Assembly (NCBI RefSeq): GCF_004210375.1
Contig: NC_134830.1
Location: 12,648,001 to 12,712,000 of the forward strand
Reading direction: 5' to 3'
Length of the DNA: 64,000 bases
From: Tachypleus tridentatus
Lineage: Eukaryota; Arthropoda; Merostomata; Xiphosura; Limulidae
Numbering within the stretch: position 1 is the stretch's first letter; every line of letters starts with the position of its first letter. The translations under genes and the position numbers were made by a program. The notes beneath the pieces were generated by a model that was not told where the DNA came from, made no database searches, and worked only from the letters and a program-made list of their open reading frames with translations. This document shows, piece by piece, positions 61,833 through 64,000 of this stretch.

Positions 61833-62104
61833 GGCCCGGCACGGCGAGGTGGTCAAGGCACACAATTCATAATCTGAGGGTTGCGGGTTCAAATCCCCGT
61901 CACACCAAGCATGCTCACTCCCCGAGCTGTGGGGACGTTATAATGTGACGGTCAATCCCACTATTTGTCGGTAAAAGAGGAGTCCAAGAGTTGGTCGTGG
62001 GTGGTGATGACTAGCAGCCTTCACTCTACTCTTACACTGCTAAATTAGGGACGGTTAGTGCAGATAGCCCTCGTGTAGCTTTGCGCGAAATTTAATAAAC
62101 AAAC
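61833..62104 (+). repeat. Type-1 SINE, full length, variant head
   Basis: GGCCCGGCACGGCGAGGTGG head with GGGTTCAAATCCCCGTCACA, then CTGTGGGGACGTTATAATGT, CCCACTATTTGTCGG, GGGTGGTGATGACTAGCAGC, CTAAATTAGGGACGG and TAATAAACAAAC. The head differs from the other full-length copies, which have the TTAAGGCGTGCG pattern. Confidence 0.9.
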
Positions 62105-62190
62105 CTGGTGTTTAAGACACTATTGAACATGTTTTTTCCCCAAACAAACGTGGTGTTTAAGACACTATTGAACATGTTTGTTTTTTCCCC
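62100..62190 (+). repeat. Two-copy tandem repeat of about 45 bases
   Basis: CAAACCTGGTGTTTAAGACA ... TTCCCC at 62100-62141 is repeated with one G/C change and a GTTT length change at 62145-62190, immediately after the SINE tail. Confidence 0.85.
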
Positions 62191-62854
62191 TTTATTCATG
62201 CATTTCGACTTTTACGTCTTGTAACCCGTTACATTGTTTACATTGAATTGTTCTGTTGTTGATATCAATAAAATGTCTTCTAATTGTCAACAAGTGTCAA
62301 CAGCGAAATATGGCCTAATATTATTTTCAACTTATTGTTAGCAATGTTTAAAAAAAATTACAAGAGAAAAAAATCATCTTTGTTTCTTATTTGAGCCAGT
62401 AATATTGATTCCAACAATGTATTATTTTGATAGTTTGGAATAACTTTTAAAATCTACCGGCCAAAACAAGAAACCCAAATATTCTGATGTATTTAGATAC
62501 AGTGTTATTCAAGATTTGTAACAAATATTGCCAATGGAAACAAGAAATCAATATTTTTGTTAATTTTAAATTAGGCAAAGTAATATATAAATATAGGGCC
62601 ACAATGACGACACATAGTAACTAAACCCTTTACAAAGACTATTAGTCTACTATTTTATTTTGGTGTCGGGTTAGAGAAATGCTGGTGTTTCGTACTTACC
62701 ATCAATTGTGAGTGGCCTCATACACTCGCTAAGAAGAACAATTTCAGATCTATTTCATACTATATTTCGAAAGTAGAAACAGCTTTGTAAATAGAAGTAA
62801 CTTGTATTTTATTTTGAATATTAATTATTTAATTGTTTCACTTACTCTTGACAG
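62191..62854. other. AT-rich, nothing recognised before the exon
   Basis: No frame or repeat family recognised; ends in the pyrimidine-rich acceptor of the next entry. Confidence 0.5.
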
Positions 62855-62948
62855 AAGGTGGCGTTAACATGAAAAGTATGTCCCAGACGTTTTGGATTCA
62901 ACCTCTTGTAAATGGAACGTTATCTGTCGACACTTTCTTCTTTCTTAG
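62855..62948 (+). CDS. Candidate exon of an NRF-6-like acyltransferase gene
   Basis: 94 bases between acceptor CTCTTGACAG and donor TTAG then GTACAA. Two bases, 30 open codons (GGVNMKSMSQTFWIQPLVNG then TLSVDTFFFL) and two more bases. The pattern F-Q-P-x-x-N-G-x-L-S-V-D-T-F-F-F-L, to be followed by S-G, is characteristic of the nose-resistant-to-fluoxetine (NRF-6) family of animal multi-pass membrane acyltransferases (Acyltransferase 3 fold); the trailing AG fits a split serine codon. C. elegans NRF-6 is linked to lipid and drug transport. No other exon was found before the window ends, so the rest of the gene would lie in long introns, the gap or beyond 64000. Confidence 0.6.
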
Positions 62949-64000
62949 GTACAAAATTATATCTAGATACTAAATAGTATTTGATATTTACTTAATCAGA
63001 GGCATTATTTAGTAAATTTATTACGTTCGAAAAAATTTGTAAATATACAAAAAATTATAGAACGTAGTAAAAACATCTGTAAAATACAAAGAAACAAACA
63101 TGATAGCAGTATTGTAATCTATTTATTTTTTAACGGTAACTCCTAACACTGTTATAAACCTTAGGCTCGGGGTGTTATCTTAACGTATGTTTGGAAAACT
63201 CGAGAAACCCGGGTTACTGGTGATTAACGTTATTTAATTCTCGGTGTGTGTTGATAGTTTAACTTTTTATACAATATACATAAAAAAAAGAACTTATATT
63301 GTCAATGAGTTTTAATGGGCAAACTACGCCTTCTTGTTATTAGTCTTTGGCGCAAGGTTTCAGCTACCTGTTTCAAGGCTTCACTTAATACGTTTGTATA
63401 GTTCATAAGCCTATACATATGAACGGGAAGGTAAAATATTGTAAAATGATAATCATAGAATACAACATTGTTGTTGTTACAAAGACAAAAACAACAATAA
63501 TAAAAGTTATTGTTTATAGTCCTGACGTAGGACTATCAACTAGTTTAAAAGCGAGGGATTAAAACTAAAAATATTAATCTTGAGTGGAGTTTCTTATACA
63601 ATATTGCTATAAGCGTAAATAAAATCACGACTTTTATCTCCAGAATGTAACTTTATTAGCTCAATATTTCGCTATTACGCCTTTCTTAGGAGCTATCGAT
63701 ATCCTACAAATAAAGTAATCAAGTTAAATCACTAAATATAGTGTCTTTTATTGCTAAATTAAACACGATTAGCGCAGATAATTCTCGTGTTTCTTTGTGT
63801 AAAATTCAGTACAAACCAAAATCTGTTATTTCTAGCTATCATATCATTCGAATGAGTACAAATGTTCTTTTTTCCCACTGAATGACATGAACCAGTATGA
63901 CTTACATATTCAACTAGTGCAGAACTATGGATTTCGTCATAGTAGGCATAGAATAAATTAACATAATGTTTTTAACATTTCTCTTATGTTAATTATTCTA
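62949..64000. other. AT-rich sequence with one SINE tail piece
   Basis: No exon recognised. A degraded type-1 SINE tail lies at 63752-63817 (GCTAAATTAAACACGATTAG, CGCAGATAATTCTCG, TTTGTGTAAAATTCAG). Confidence 0.5.

Noticed and set aside
1-64000. A new defence or biosynthetic gene system
   Set aside because: The only real genes seen are exons of one scaffold protein, one likely acyltransferase exon and one unknown exon candidate; everything else is explained by mobile elements, introns and assembly structure.

Overview
This is an AT-rich, intron-rich eukaryotic window packed with transposable-element remains. Three tRNA-derived SINE families, Jockey-type and CR1-type LINE pieces, a mariner-like DNA transposon and DIRS-like, Ty3/Gypsy-like and BEL/Pao-like fossils point to an invertebrate animal, most likely an arthropod. 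From memory the main SINE resembles repeats of horseshoe-crab genomes; that is an unverified inference. There are no bacterial operons, CRISPR arrays or convincing true tRNA genes.

The only well-supported gene is a plus-strand centrosomal coiled-coil gene of the pericentrin/AKAP9 (Drosophila Plp) family. Its last exon (24973-25260) encodes a PACT domain, the C-terminal module that targets these proteins to centrosomes. Upstream coiled-coil exons are at 21099-21271 and 14789-16068, and, in a second copy of the locus, at 49037-49194, 50307-50560 and 57540-58808. Most long exons carry one-base losses, mainly in A or G runs. When these are allowed for, the lengths and phases of the exons fit together, which suggests uncorrected long-read errors rather than a dead gene.

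The window is dominated by a large direct duplication: 1-18377 (copy A) matches 43110-61112 (copy B), about 43.1 kb apart. The match is a mosaic. The left block (to A 8810, B 48303) differs by a few per cent, with indels. The right block (A 8820 onward, B 51583 onward) is nearly free of substitutions and differs mostly by homopolymer indels. The switch falls exactly where copy A lacks 3.3 kb that holds two coiled-coil exons in copy B. Copy B in turn lacks 3.64 kb of copy A, at a clean SINE/SINE recombination site. Copy B stops at a gap of exactly 500 N (61113-61612). Neither copy is therefore a whole gene: A has the 3' end and PACT exon, B has the upstream exons. Uncollapsed haplotypes or a scaffolding error are as likely as a real tandem duplication.

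Layout: 1-8800, SINE-rich sequence with doubtful exon candidates; 8820-13250, Gypsy-like and DIRS-like fossils; 13928-14475, mariner-like end; 14789-25260, gene 3' half with CR1 and solo-LTR insertions in its introns; 26830-29480, second DIRS-like fossil; 32290-33470, BEL/Pao-like fossil; 33640-36371, Jockey-like LINE on the minus strand; 36381-43100, SINEs, a fold-back SINE and one minus-strand exon candidate; 43110-61112, copy B; 61613-64000, a new contig with SINEs and one exon resembling the NRF-6 (nose resistant to fluoxetine) acyltransferase family.
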